NCBI RefSeq assembly: GCF_904848665.1
Contig: NZ_CAJHCQ010000017.1
Coordinates: 124,001-188,000 of the forward strand
Source: Paraburkholderia hiiakae
GTDB taxonomy: Bacteria > Pseudomonadota > Gammaproteobacteria > Burkholderiales > Burkholderiaceae
DNA length: 64,000 nt
Direction of reading: 5' to 3'
Shown: positions 25,169 through 34,677 of the stretch, piece after piece
How positions within the stretch are numbered: the stretch's first letter is position 1
Layout of the letters: each line of letters opens with the position of its first letter
The notes under the pieces: model-generated
Databases searched by the model: none
Seen by the model: only the letters and a program-made list of their open reading frames with translations
What the model was told of the DNA's origin: nothing
Position numbers and translations under genes: made by a program

Positions 25169-26398
25169 GTGAGCGGTGCACCCAACTCACCCGCAAGTCC
25201 AGCTACACCCGCCGTCGCATCGCGCGGCAAGATTGTCATGATGGCGATCATCGCAGGAGCCGTGATCACCAACATCTATTGCACGCAGCCGATTCTGCCG
25301 TTGATCGCAGCGGGCCTGCGGGTCAACATCACCGCGGTCGATCTCGTCGCCGGCGCGGCGCTGCTCGGCTTTTCGACCGGGCTCGCATTGCTGTTGCCGC
25401 TTGGCGATCGCTTCGACCGGCGCAAGCTCGTGCTCACCCAAATCGCGCTCGCACTCGTTTTTGCGGCGACGTCGGCGGTTGCGCCCGGCATTTGGGCACT
25501 GATCGCGGCTTCGTTTGCGCTTGGCATCGTGAGTTGCGTTCCGCAGCAACTCGTGCCCTTTGCGGCCGTCATGTCGTTGCCGAGCGAGCGGGGGCGTAAC
25601 GTCGGCACCGTCGTGAGCGGCATCATGGTCGGCATTCTGGTCGGCCGAACGATCGCCGGCGTGATCGGCGCGGCGTGGGGCTGGCGTGCGGTGTACGGCG
25701 CGGAAGCCGCGTTCATGGTGCCGGTCTTCATCGCCGCCGCTGTGCTTCTGCCGAAGGGTGTGCCCTCCACGAATCTTTCGTATGGACGCCTGCTCGCTTC
25801 GCTGTGGCCGCTCGTTCGCGACAATCGTCCGATTCGTGAATCGATGATTATCCAGTCGTTGCTGTGGGCCTGTTTCAACGCCTTCTGGGTCAATCTTGCC
25901 GCGCTGCTCAAGAGCGGACCGTGGCATCTCGGCAGTGCGTGGGCGGGCGGCTTCGGCATCATCGGCGCGGCCGGCGCGTTTGCCGCATCGCTGGGGGGCA
26001 ATGCCACCGACCGGGTGGGGTTCCGCAAGGTCATCGGCGCCAGTATCGGCATCGCGACACTTGCCTACCTGATTCTTTCCGGCGCTGCCACGTCGCTCAC
26101 GATGCTGATTGTGGGCGTGATCGTGCTCGATATCGGTGTGCAGTCGGGTCTCGTTTCTAACCAGACTCGCGCTTTCTCAGTCGATCCGAAAGCCCAAGGT
26201 CGAATCAACAGTCTCTATATGACGGCCACCTTTTTCGGCGGCGCGTTCGGTGCGACGGTCAGTGGCTGGCTCATGAGCCGCTTTGGCTGGTCGGGCATCG
26301 TGGCGTTCGGTGTCGCGCTCGGGATCGTTGCTTTCGCCGTCCACTGGATCGGTGCGCCTCGTGCAACCGCGGGCCAGGTCCCATCAAACGCAGACTGA
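25169..26398 (+). CDS. MFS transporter, DHA1-type exporter
   Basis: A 409-residue permease with 12 predicted membrane helices. It begins with a GTG at 25169 placed after a strong ribosome site AAGGAGG (25158-25164). Motif A appears as LGDRFDRRKLVL between TM2 and TM3. YCTQPILPLIAAGL in TM1 is typical of the YnfM/AraJ-like branch of exporters; a second-half motif region is GGNATDRVGFRKVIG. It is divergent from LysR copy 2. The RND efflux operon starts 76 bases downstream on the same strand, so read-through is possible. The substrate is unknown. Confidence 0.92.
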   Translation: MSGAPNSPASPATPAVASRGKIVMMAIIAGAVITNIYCTQPILPLIAAGLRVNITAVDLVAGAALLGFSTGLALLLPLGDRFDRRKLVLTQIALALVFAATSAVAPGIWALIAASFALGIVSCVPQQLVPFAAVMSLPSERGRNVGTVVSGIMVGILVGRTIAGVIGAAWGWRAVYGAEAAFMVPVFIAAAVLLPKGVPSTNLSYGRLLASLWPLVRDNRPIRESMIIQSLLWACFNAFWVNLAALLKSGPWHLGSAWAGGFGIIGAAGAFAASLGGNATDRVGFRKVIGASIGIATLAYLILSGAATSLTMLIVGVIVLDIGVQSGLVSNQTRAFSVDPKAQGRINSLYMTATFFGGAFGATVSGWLMSRFGWSGIVAFGVALGIVAFAVHWIGAPRATAGQVPSNAD

Positions 26399-26474
26399 TT
26401 CAAGGAATCGAGAATCTGCTTGCTGGAATCCGCCGCGTTTCAGGTCGATGCCAGCTTCGAATAATGGAATAATC

Positions 26475-29400
26475 ATGATTGGCATCGTGCGCATTGCGCT
26501 GAAACGGCCTTATACCTTCGTCGTTCTGGCCGTGTTTATCCTGATCGTCGGCGTTCTGTCGGCGTTTCGTACCCCTACGGATATTTTTCCTTCGATCAAT
26601 ATCCCGGTGATTAGCGTGGTATGGCAGTACACGGGGCTTTCGCCCGACCAGATGGAAGGTCGTGTGATGGCTCCGTACGAGCGGGTGTTGACGACCACCG
26701 TGAATGGCGTTCAACACATCGAAGGCACTTCACTCACCGGCTACGGTATCGTCAAGATCTTCTTTCAGCCGGGCACCAATATCGCCACGGCGAATGCGCA
26801 GGTGACGGCAATTTCGCAGCAGATTTTGAAGCAGTTGCCGCCTTCGGCGACGCCGCCGTTCATCATCAATTACAACGCTTCGACGGTTCCGATCATTCAG
26901 CTCGCGCTTTCGGGCAAGGGGCTTTCGGAACAGAATCTGGCCGACCTCGGCAAGAACCAGTTGCGCCCGATTCTGGCGACGGTGAATGGCGCCGCTATCC
27001 CGTTTCCGTTTGGCGGCAAAGACCGGCAGGTACAAATCAACATCAAGCCCTCGGAACTCGAGGCGCGCTCATTGTCGGCCGAGGATGTGCTCAATGCATT
27101 GACGGCGCAGAACCTCGTGACGCCGGTTGGCACCGAAAAGATCGGCAACTACGAGTACACGCTGCAATTGAACGATGCGCCGGCGACGATCGCGGCCATT
27201 GCGAATCTGCCGGTCAAGTCCGCCAACGGTACGGTTGTGCATATGCATGACGTCGCCGACGTGACCGACGGCAGCCCACCGCAGCCCAATATCGTTCACG
27301 TGGAAGGCAAGCGTTCGGTACTGCTCACGGTGTTCAAGAACGGCTCGGCTTCGACATTGTCGATTATCGGCGGCATTCGCCAGAAGGTTGCCGACGCGAA
27401 GGCCTCCTTGCCCGACGCGCTGCAGATCGATGCGATTGGCGATCAGTCGATCTTCGTGCGTTCGGCAATCAAGGGCGTTGCGCGTGAGGGCTTGATTGCC
27501 GCGTTGCTCACGAGCGTGATGATTCTGCTGTTCCTGGGCAGTTGGCGCTCGACGATCATTATCGCGACCTCCATTCCGCTTGCGATTCTCGGGTCGATCT
27601 CAGCGCTTTCGGTGCTCGGCGAGACGCTCAATATCATGACGCTCGGCGGCCTGGCGTTAGCGGTGGGCATTCTCGTGGACGACGCGACCGTGACCATCGA
27701 GAACATCAACTGGCACCTGGAGCAAGGCAAGGACGTCGAAAGCGCGATTCTCGATGGCGCCGCGCAGATCGTGACGCCGGCGTTCGTCTCGTTGCTCTGC
27801 ATCTGCATCGTGTTCGTGCCGATGTTCTTCCTGAATGGCGTGGCGAGGTTCCTGTTCGTGCCGATGGCCGAGTCGGTGATCTTCGCGATGATTTCGTCGT
27901 TCATTCTGTCGCGCACGCTCGTGCCGACGATGGCGAAGTACATGCTGAAGTCGCACGCGCATGAACAGGGACATCGCGACTCTTCCAGCGTGTGGGCGCG
28001 CTTTCACCGCGGATTCGAGCAGCGCTTCGAGCGCGTGCGCTCGAACTACGTTGCGATGCTCGAATGGGTGCTGGTGCGTCGCCGCGCGTTCGTGATCGGC
28101 TTCTTTGCTTTCGTTGTGGCGTCGTTCGCGTTGTTGCCGCTCCTTGGGCGCAACTTCTTCCCGGACGTCGACGCGGGCCAGATCCTGTTGCACGTGCGTG
28201 CGCCGGTGGGTACGCGTGTGGAGAGAACCTCCGAGATATTCGCCGAAGTGGAAGCTCAGGTTCGCGCGACGATTCCGCCGTCCGAACTGGGCACCGTGGT
28301 GGACAACATTGGACTCTCCACCAGTTCCATCAATACGGCCTACAACAACACGGGCACGATTGGCCCGCAGGACGGCGACATTCAGATCACGCTGAACGAA
28401 GGTCACGGACCCACCGCTGCCTACGTGCGCAAGTTGCGCGAATCGTTGCCGCGCGCGTTCCCCGGCGTGACGTTCTCGTTCCCGCCTGCGGACATCGTGA
28501 GCCAGATCCTGAACTTCGGCTCGCCTGCACCGATTGATTTGCAGATTCGAGGCAACAATCTGCCGGCCGACTTCGCCTACGCAAATTCACTGCTGCGTCA
28601 GATCCGGCATGTGCCCGGCGTTGTCGACGCGCGCATCGAGCAATCGCAGGCCAATCCGCAATTCAATATCGACGTCGATCGCGACCGTGCGTCGCTGCAG
28701 GGCCTGACCGAACGCGATGTGACCAATAGCCTCGTGGTGCACATGGCGGGATCGAGCCAGATCAACCCGACGTACTGGCTCAATGCAGCCAATGGCGTGG
28801 AGTATTCGATCGTTCTCCAGACGCCGCAGTACAGCGTGGATTCGCTCGCGTCGCTGGTGAATCTGCCCGTGAGCGGCGGCGCTGAGGCGAACGACGGGCA
28901 AATCCTTGGCGGCGTGGCGAGTATTCACCGCACGGCGAGCAACGAAGTGGTGAGCAACTACAACGTCCAGCCCATGGTCGAGGTGTTCGCCACGACCCAG
29001 GGCCGCGATCTCGGTGCGGTTGCGGCCGACATTCGCCACATCGTTTCGGCCAATGCCAAAGGTGCGCCCAAGGGGGCGAAGGTCGTTCTGCTTGGCCAGG
29101 CGCAGACGATGAACAACGCCTTCGGGGGCTTGTCATTCGGGATTCTGGGCGCGGTGGTGCTGATTTACCTGCTCATCGTGGTGAATTTCCAGTCGTGGTC
29201 CGATCCGCTCGTGATCGTGGCGGCATTGCCTGGCGCACTGGCCGGCATCGTATGGATGTTGTTCGCAACGGATACCACGCTCTCGGTGCCCGCACTGACT
29301 GGCGCAATCATGTGCATGGGGGTGGCCACGGCCAATTCCATTCTGGTGGTGAGTTTCAGCCGCGAACGTCTGGCCGAGCACGGCGACGCGTTCAAAGCCG

Positions 29401-29663
29401 CATTGGAAGCCGGCACGACCCGCTTCCGGCCGGTCCTCATGACGGCGCTCTCGATGATTATCGGCATGGCGCCGATGGCGTTGAGTCTTGGCGAGGGCGG
29501 AGAGCAAAACGCGCCGTTGGGCCGCGCGGTGATTGGCGGACTGCTGTTCGCCACTGCCGCAACGCTTTTTCTCGTGCCCGCTATTTTTTGCATGATCCAC
29601 TCGCGTCGGGGTCGCACATCGACGGCCGCGCAGATTCCCGGAGATTCGATCCATGTCGTCTGA
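26475..29663 (+). CDS. RND efflux pump inner-membrane transporter (HAE1/AcrB superfamily)
   Basis: Proton-driven inner-membrane pump of 1062 residues with 12 helices and two large periplasmic loops. Visible: the N-terminal helix (RIALKRPYTFVVLAVFIL), FRTPTDIFPSINIPVISVVW, and the proton-relay helix with consecutive aspartates in LAVGILVDDATVTIENI. The second half repeats the fold, with TGAIMCMGVATANSILVVSF. I chose ATG 26475 because the family N-terminus begins there; the frame extends upstream as a shadow. The stop overlaps the adaptor start by 11 bases. Here the pump gene precedes its adaptor, the reverse of the common adaptor-pump order. Confidence 0.94.
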   Translation: MIGIVRIALKRPYTFVVLAVFILIVGVLSAFRTPTDIFPSINIPVISVVWQYTGLSPDQMEGRVMAPYERVLTTTVNGVQHIEGTSLTGYGIVKIFFQPGTNIATANAQVTAISQQILKQLPPSATPPFIINYNASTVPIIQLALSGKGLSEQNLADLGKNQLRPILATVNGAAIPFPFGGKDRQVQINIKPSELEARSLSAEDVLNALTAQNLVTPVGTEKIGNYEYTLQLNDAPATIAAIANLPVKSANGTVVHMHDVADVTDGSPPQPNIVHVEGKRSVLLTVFKNGSASTLSIIGGIRQKVADAKASLPDALQIDAIGDQSIFVRSAIKGVAREGLIAALLTSVMILLFLGSWRSTIIIATSIPLAILGSISALSVLGETLNIMTLGGLALAVGILVDDATVTIENINWHLEQGKDVESAILDGAAQIVTPAFVSLLCICIVFVPMFFLNGVARFLFVPMAESVIFAMISSFILSRTLVPTMAKYMLKSHAHEQGHRDSSSVWARFHRGFEQRFERVRSNYVAMLEWVLVRRRAFVIGFFAFVVASFALLPLLGRNFFPDVDAGQILLHVRAPVGTRVERTSEIFAEVEAQVRATIPPSELGTVVDNIGLSTSSINTAYNNTGTIGPQDGDIQITLNEGHGPTAAYVRKLRESLPRAFPGVTFSFPPADIVSQILNFGSPAPIDLQIRGNNLPADFAYANSLLRQIRHVPGVVDARIEQSQANPQFNIDVDRDRASLQGLTERDVTNSLVVHMAGSSQINPTYWLNAANGVEYSIVLQTPQYSVDSLASLVNLPVSGGAEANDGQILGGVASIHRTASNEVVSNYNVQPMVEVFATTQGRDLGAVAADIRHIVSANAKGAPKGAKVVLLGQAQTMNNAFGGLSFGILGAVVLIYLLIVVNFQSWSDPLVIVAALPGALAGIVWMLFATDTTLSVPALTGAIMCMGVATANSILVVSFSRERLAEHGDAFKAALEAGTTRFRPVLMTALSMIIGMAPMALSLGEGGEQNAPLGRAVIGGLLFATAATLFLVPAIFCMIHSRRGRTSTAAQIPGDSIHVV

Positions 29664-30822
29664 ACCCACAACCCGCGCCGCACGCGCGCAACGTCAGCTC
29701 TCTTTTACAGGTCTTGTCGGCGGTGCGCTCGCCGTTCTCATCGTGGCAGGAGGCGTCTCGCTTCGCATGAAGCACGAACATCAGCTGAAGGACTGGACTG
29801 AGGCACAAGCCGTTCCGTCCGTGACTGTCGTCGTGCCCGCGCCGGAGGCGCCGGGCGGGTCGCTGGATCTCCCTGGCAGGCTGGAGGCCTTCGAAAGCGC
29901 GCCCATCTATGCACGGGTGAGCGGATACCTGAAATCATGGAGTGTCGATATCGGCACGCCTGTGAAGGCAGGTCAAACGCTCGCCGAGATCGAGACGCCT
30001 GAACTCGATCAGCAGTTGATCCAGGCGAAGGCCGATCTCGCAAGCGCCCAAGCCGACGCCGCGCTCGCGAAAACGACCGCGGCACGCTGGCAAAGTCTTT
30101 TGGACTCCGATTCAGTCTCGCGCCAGGAGGTCGATGACCGCACGCAGGACTATGTGGCGAAAGAGGCCCGCGTAGCGGCGGCGCAGGCAAATCTGGACCG
30201 GCTCGTCGCGACCAGGAGCTTCGCGCGGATCGTCGCCCCGTTCGACGGTGTGATCACCGCGCGTAACACCGATGTCGGCGCGTTGATCAATGCCGGCGGG
30301 GGTGCGGAGCCGCAACTCTTCTCCGTATCGAGTGTTGACAAGCTGCGTGTGTACGTGCGCGTGCCGCAGGAATACGTGCCGGCGGTCAAGCCGGGCGGCA
30401 CGGGCACCTTCACCGTGCCGGAGTATCCCGGCAAGACCTTCACGGCCACCGTGGTGGGTCTGGCGGACTCGGTCAACGCCGCATCGGGCACGTCGCTCGT
30501 CCAGTTGATGGTCGACAACCCGGGTCATTTGCTGTTGCCGGGCGACTTCGTGAATCTGCACTTTGCGCTGCCGGCACGCGCCGACGCATTGCGGGTGCCG
30601 GCCAGCGCGCTGATATTCGACAACCGGGGACTGCGGCTCGCCACCGTCGATCGCAACGACACCGTTCACTTCAAACCCGTTTCGATCGTGCAGGACCTGG
30701 GTAACGCGGTCGATATCGGCTCGGGATTGGCGCAAAGCGACCGCGTGGTCGACGCGCCGCCCGATGGACTCGTTGAAGGCGATCATGTGCAGGTGAGCGC
30801 GCCAAAGGCTAAAGGTGAGTAG
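29653..30822 (+). CDS. RND efflux membrane fusion protein (periplasmic adaptor)
   Basis: A 389-residue adaptor for the RND pump just upstream, whose end it overlaps by 11 bases. One N-terminal membrane anchor (about residues 19-37, GLVGGALAVLIVAGGVSL) with no lipobox; lipoyl halves around ARVSGYLKSWSVDIGTPVKA and ARIVAPFDGVITARNTDVGA; a short helical hairpin (about 120-185); barrel and membrane-proximal domains to the end. The AP-FDG-I signature is typical of RND adaptors and separates it from the EmrA-type adaptors elsewhere in this window. Confidence 0.93.
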   Translation: MSSEPTTRAARAQRQLSFTGLVGGALAVLIVAGGVSLRMKHEHQLKDWTEAQAVPSVTVVVPAPEAPGGSLDLPGRLEAFESAPIYARVSGYLKSWSVDIGTPVKAGQTLAEIETPELDQQLIQAKADLASAQADAALAKTTAARWQSLLDSDSVSRQEVDDRTQDYVAKEARVAAAQANLDRLVATRSFARIVAPFDGVITARNTDVGALINAGGGAEPQLFSVSSVDKLRVYVRVPQEYVPAVKPGGTGTFTVPEYPGKTFTATVVGLADSVNAASGTSLVQLMVDNPGHLLLPGDFVNLHFALPARADALRVPASALIFDNRGLRLATVDRNDTVHFKPVSIVQDLGNAVDIGSGLAQSDRVVDAPPDGLVEGDHVQVSAPKAKGE

Positions 30823-30823
30823 C

Positions 30824-32248
30824 ATGACCAGGTATCTGAAATTGGCCGCGCTGGTGAGTGCCGTGGCGCTTGCTGCGTGCTCGCTCGCGCCGCACTACGA
30901 GGCTCCCGAAGCGCCCGTTGCGGCGCAGTACCAGACGCAGGGACCGTGGACCGTGGCGAGCCCCGCTGACCAGCTCGACCGTGCGGGATGGTGGAAGCTG
31001 TACAAGGAGCCCGAACTCGACGACCTCGAACAACGGCTGATCGCGAATAATCCCGATCTGAGCGCGGCGCTGTTCCACTATGAGCAGTCCCAGGCGTATA
31101 TCCGGCAGGTGAAGTCGCAGATGTATCCGCAGGTGTCCGCTGCTGGCAATCTTCAGCGCGAGCGCGAGTCGGACACGCGGCCGTTGCGCAGCCCGACTGG
31201 GCCGACCGATTACAACTCGGCCACGCTGGGCGTCGAAGTCGACTACGAAGTCGATCTCTGGGGACGCGTGCGCGATTCCGTTGCCGCAAGCAAGGACGAA
31301 GGCCAGGCGTCGAAAGCGGATCTGGCTTCGACGCAGTTGAGCCTTGAAATCGAGCTGGCGCGAAGCTACATCGACCTGCGCGGCCTCGATCAGCAAATCC
31401 AGCTTATCGAGGCTACCCAGGAGGCGTACCAGAAGGCGCTCGACTTGACCCGCAATCGGCATGGCGCGGGAATCGTGTCGGGTCTCGACGTCGCGCGTGC
31501 CAGCAACCAGTTGTCGTCTGTCCAGTCCGAACTCACGCAGATCAGGGCGAGACGCGCATTGCTGGAGCACGCGGTGGCGGTGCTGGTCGGCGCTTCGCCC
31601 TCGGAGTTCCAGCTCGCGCCGGGTACCGATTCCATCGCGCTGCCCGTCATTCCGGTCGGCGTGCCGTCGACGCTGCTGCAACGGCGGCCGGATGTCGCCG
31701 CCGCCGAGCGGCGCATTGCGGCGGCAAATTCGAAAATCGGCGTTGCCCGCGCGGCGTACTTCCCAACGCTCACGCTTAGCGCGCAAGGTGGCGTGCAGAG
31801 TTCGGTGCTCGGCAATCTGCTCAGCCTTTCCAGTTCGTATTGGGCGATCGGACCGTCTCTGGCGGTCTATCTGCTGGACGGCGGCAAGCGCCGGGCGCAG
31901 CTGGATTCCGCGAAGGAGGCCACAGCGGAGGCCGGCGCACGCTACCGCAGCGTGGTGCTGACGTCGTTCAGACAGGTGGAAGACAACCTCACGTTGCTCG
32001 ACGACCTGGGCACCGCGACGAATCAGCAACAGGATGCCGCCAATGCCGCCCAAACCGCGCTCAACCTGGCGCTCGCGCGCTATCAGCGCGGCGCGGTGAG
32101 CTATCTGGACGTGGTCGAGGCGCAATCCGCCGAGCTCGAAGCACAACGCAGCGTAATCGCGCTGCGTACGCAGCAACTGGATGCCAACGTCGATCTCATT
32201 CACGCGCTCGGCGGTGGCTGGACCACGGATGACCTGAAAGCGGGTTGA
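30824..32248 (+). CDS. NodT-family outer-membrane efflux lipoprotein of the RND pump
   Basis: Outer-membrane channel, 474 residues. The signal peptide ends in the lipobox VALAAC (cysteine near residue 19), followed by SLAPHYEAPEAP. Two OEP repeats carry LGVEVDYEVDLWGRVRDSVA, QRRPDVAAAERRIAAANSKI and RYQRGAVSYLDVVEAQSAEL. I chose ATG 30824, preceded by AAAGGTGAG, although a GTG at 30815 is in frame. It begins one base after the adaptor stop, completing a pump-adaptor-channel operon. The DXS gene follows 27 bases downstream with no terminator between. Confidence 0.93.
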   Translation: MTRYLKLAALVSAVALAACSLAPHYEAPEAPVAAQYQTQGPWTVASPADQLDRAGWWKLYKEPELDDLEQRLIANNPDLSAALFHYEQSQAYIRQVKSQMYPQVSAAGNLQRERESDTRPLRSPTGPTDYNSATLGVEVDYEVDLWGRVRDSVAASKDEGQASKADLASTQLSLEIELARSYIDLRGLDQQIQLIEATQEAYQKALDLTRNRHGAGIVSGLDVARASNQLSSVQSELTQIRARRALLEHAVAVLVGASPSEFQLAPGTDSIALPVIPVGVPSTLLQRRPDVAAAERRIAAANSKIGVARAAYFPTLTLSAQGGVQSSVLGNLLSLSSSYWAIGPSLAVYLLDGGKRRAQLDSAKEATAEAGARYRSVVLTSFRQVEDNLTLLDDLGTATNQQQDAANAAQTALNLALARYQRGAVSYLDVVEAQSAELEAQRSVIALRTQQLDANVDLIHALGGGWTTDDLKAG

Positions 32249-32275
32249 ATTCAATACATTAAGGATTGAAACGTC

Positions 32276-34066
32276 ATGAACTTGATTGACATGATCGATT
32301 TCCCGAACAATTTGCGCGATCTAAAGGAGAGTGAGCTTGAGCGCCTGGTCGACGAGGTTCGAGAATTCGTGATCGACAGTGTGTCGAGTACCGGTGGTCA
32401 TCTGGCATCGAGTCTCGGTGTGGTGGAGTTGACCGTCGCGCTTCACTATGTGTTCGATACGCCGAACGACCGCCTGGTCTGGGACGTGGGGCATCAGTCC
32501 TACCCGCACAAGATACTGACTGGTCGAAAATCAGGAATGCAAAGCGTGAGGAAAGTGGGCGGGATGGCCGGCTTTCCGACTCGCGACGAGTCGCCGTATG
32601 ACACGTTCGGTGTCGGACACGCTGGCACTTCCCTATCGGCGGCAGTCGGCATGGCCTTGGGGCTGCGCGGCCGAGACACTCGCGTCGTTGCGGTCATCGG
32701 CGACGGTGCACTGTCTGCGGGTATGGCGTTTGAAGCCTTGAATCACGCGGGGTCCTGCGAGACGTTGCCGCTCACGATTGTTCTGAATGACAACCGCATG
32801 TCGATTTCGCCGGCAGTCGGGGGGCTGAACGATCATCTCGAGTCGCTGGTCAGGCGTTGGCGGCATGAAACGAAGGTCCCTGTTTCCACGCTATTCGAAA
32901 CACTGGGTCTGGATTACGTCGGTCCCGTCGATGGTCACGATATTCCGACGTTGCTCGCCGCGTTGGGGGACGCGAGGACACGCACACGCCCGCACGTCAT
33001 TCACGTGGTGACGAAAAAAGGCAACGGTTATCGGCCTGCAGAACTCGATCCCGTTGCTTACCACGGACCCAGTCCGTTCCGGCCCGAGACGGGTCTGGTG
33101 CGGCAGAGAGGCGGCAAGTTGACCTACAGCCAGGTATTTGGCCAATGGCTGTGTGACTCAGCGGCGACGGATGAACGAATCTTCGGCATCACGCCCGCGA
33201 TGAGCGAAGGTTCCTGTTTGACCGAATTCGAGCGTCGTTATCCAGATCGCTATATCGACGTGGGTATCGCGGAACAGCACGCGGTCACGCTGGCGGCCGG
33301 ACTTGCCGTCGAGGGAATGCGGCCCGTTGTGGCGATCTACTCGACGTTTCTTCAGCGCGGGTATGACCAGTTGATCCACGATGTCGCCCTGCAAAACCTG
33401 CCGGTTCTGTTCGCGTTGGATCGCGCGGGGATTGCCGGGGGCGATGGTGCCACGCATCTGGGTGCGTTCGACATTGCGGCCCTGCGTTGCGTCCCGAATA
33501 TGGTGATCATGACCCCGTCCGATGAAAAGGAATGCTATCGCATGCTGAACACGGGGCTGGCATGGCCGGGCCCCTGCGCGGTGCGCTATCCGCGAGCGAC
33601 AACCGGATCTGAAGTCATTGAGCGGACAACAGAAACGTTGCCGCTCGGAAGAGGGCTGGTTTGCCGGGTGTCGGGCAAGCAGGGCGGCGAGCGGGTGGCG
33701 TTTCTGGCGTTTGGGCCATTGCTCGCGGTCGCGATGGAGGTCGCAAAGGAGATCGATGCGACCGTGGTCGATATGCGCTTCGTCAAGCCGCTCGACGAAG
33801 ACCTGCTGATGACGGTTGCAAACGAGCACGAGGTAATCGTGACAATCGAAGAGGGGACCGTGATTGGCGGAGCGGGTGCCGCATGCGCCGAGCGGATCGC
33901 AGCGGAAGGCTGGGCTGTTCGAATGCTACGGCTCGGACTGCCCGACGAGTTCGTCCAGCACGGCGAGCGTTCCGAACTGCTCCGATTGAGTGGCCTGGGT
34001 GTCGCCGGCGTGCGGCAAGCGGTCCTGGCGTTCACCGAAGAGGTGGACGTCCTCGACGAAGTCTGA
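32276..34066 (+). CDS. dxs: 1-deoxy-D-xylulose-5-phosphate synthase, short paralogue
   Basis: Thiamine-diphosphate enzyme condensing pyruvate and glyceraldehyde 3-phosphate, first step of the MEP isoprenoid route and source of thiamine and pyridoxal precursors. Of 596 residues (family usually about 620-640). Conserved: WDVGHQSYPHKILTGR, cofactor motif VIGDGALSAGMAFEALNHAG with NDNRMSIS, GPVDGHD, the catalytic glutamate in GIAEQHAVTLAAGLA, and LDRAGIAGGDGATHLGAFD. After LNDHL only about 16 residues precede TLFETLGLDYVGPVDG, where the E. coli enzyme has about 43, so an internal segment is missing. It is 27 bases after the RND channel gene. Probably a second DXS; the position behind an efflux pump suggests a specialised or resistance role, which is inference. 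Confidence 0.9.
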   Translation: MNLIDMIDFPNNLRDLKESELERLVDEVREFVIDSVSSTGGHLASSLGVVELTVALHYVFDTPNDRLVWDVGHQSYPHKILTGRKSGMQSVRKVGGMAGFPTRDESPYDTFGVGHAGTSLSAAVGMALGLRGRDTRVVAVIGDGALSAGMAFEALNHAGSCETLPLTIVLNDNRMSISPAVGGLNDHLESLVRRWRHETKVPVSTLFETLGLDYVGPVDGHDIPTLLAALGDARTRTRPHVIHVVTKKGNGYRPAELDPVAYHGPSPFRPETGLVRQRGGKLTYSQVFGQWLCDSAATDERIFGITPAMSEGSCLTEFERRYPDRYIDVGIAEQHAVTLAAGLAVEGMRPVVAIYSTFLQRGYDQLIHDVALQNLPVLFALDRAGIAGGDGATHLGAFDIAALRCVPNMVIMTPSDEKECYRMLNTGLAWPGPCAVRYPRATTGSEVIERTTETLPLGRGLVCRVSGKQGGERVAFLAFGPLLAVAMEVAKEIDATVVDMRFVKPLDEDLLMTVANEHEVIVTIEEGTVIGGAGAACAERIAAEGWAVRMLRLGLPDEFVQHGERSELLRLSGLGVAGVRQAVLAFTEEVDVLDEV

Positions 34067-34192
34067 TGGTCGCCCCATGCTGCCTGGTGTGGTTACGCGA
34101 TGTAAAGAGTGAATTGAGGTCAGCCGGGTTGGATGCATCGAGTGTTGGTCGTATAGTGCTTTAGAGTGCTTATCAAATGAGAGAGGTGAAAA

Positions 34193-34393
34193 GTGAAGTT
34201 CGCGATGAAAACCGAAATCCGCACGGACGATCTTTCGACGATCGTGCATGCGATGAAGTCCGTGGACGCCGACGCGAAGGTCGATGTCGATGTTGGGGCG
34301 CAAACCGTGAGCGTCGACTCGTGGCTGATGCCTGAGGAGTTTCTGGTCGCTTTCTACGACGAGGAGTACGACGTGGGCATTGCCGAATGGTAG
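34193..34393 (+). CDS. Small heavy-metal-associated-domain-like protein lacking CxxC
   Basis: A 66-residue protein. It starts at GTG 34193 behind GAGAGGTG; an in-frame ATG lies four codons later. The strand-helix-strand pattern (KTEIRTDDLSTIVHAMKSVD, AKVDVDVGAQTVSVD, EEFLVAFYDEEYDVGIAEW) matches the ferredoxin-like fold of HMA-type metallochaperones, but there is no metal-binding cysteine pair, so it is unlikely to carry copper. It is acidic. It lies 126 bases after dxs and 284 before the acetolactate synthase gene on the same strand. The fold call is by pattern only. Confidence 0.7.
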   Translation: MKFAMKTEIRTDDLSTIVHAMKSVDADAKVDVDVGAQTVSVDSWLMPEEFLVAFYDEEYDVGIAEW

Positions 34394-34677
34394 GAAGGGA
34401 TCGCGTGGCCCGGATGAGACTTATCCTGGCCCATAAAGAACCTTCTTGTTGACGCAATTCGCTTCAATCGTTGTCAGAATCCTTAACACCCTTTCTCACG
34501 GTTTTTCCAGGCGCACGTCAAAAGAGTGCCGGGTGGGCTGTGCTTCATACGGAGAACCCGCTGAAGCCGTCGTCCACGAGCTGGTAGGGGACATACGCTG
34601 TTCTTGAGTCGGAAGGGAAATGATCCGTTGTGTTTGGCCGCTGATCGCATCAGCGCCCGTTTCCGTACGAGCCAGCT

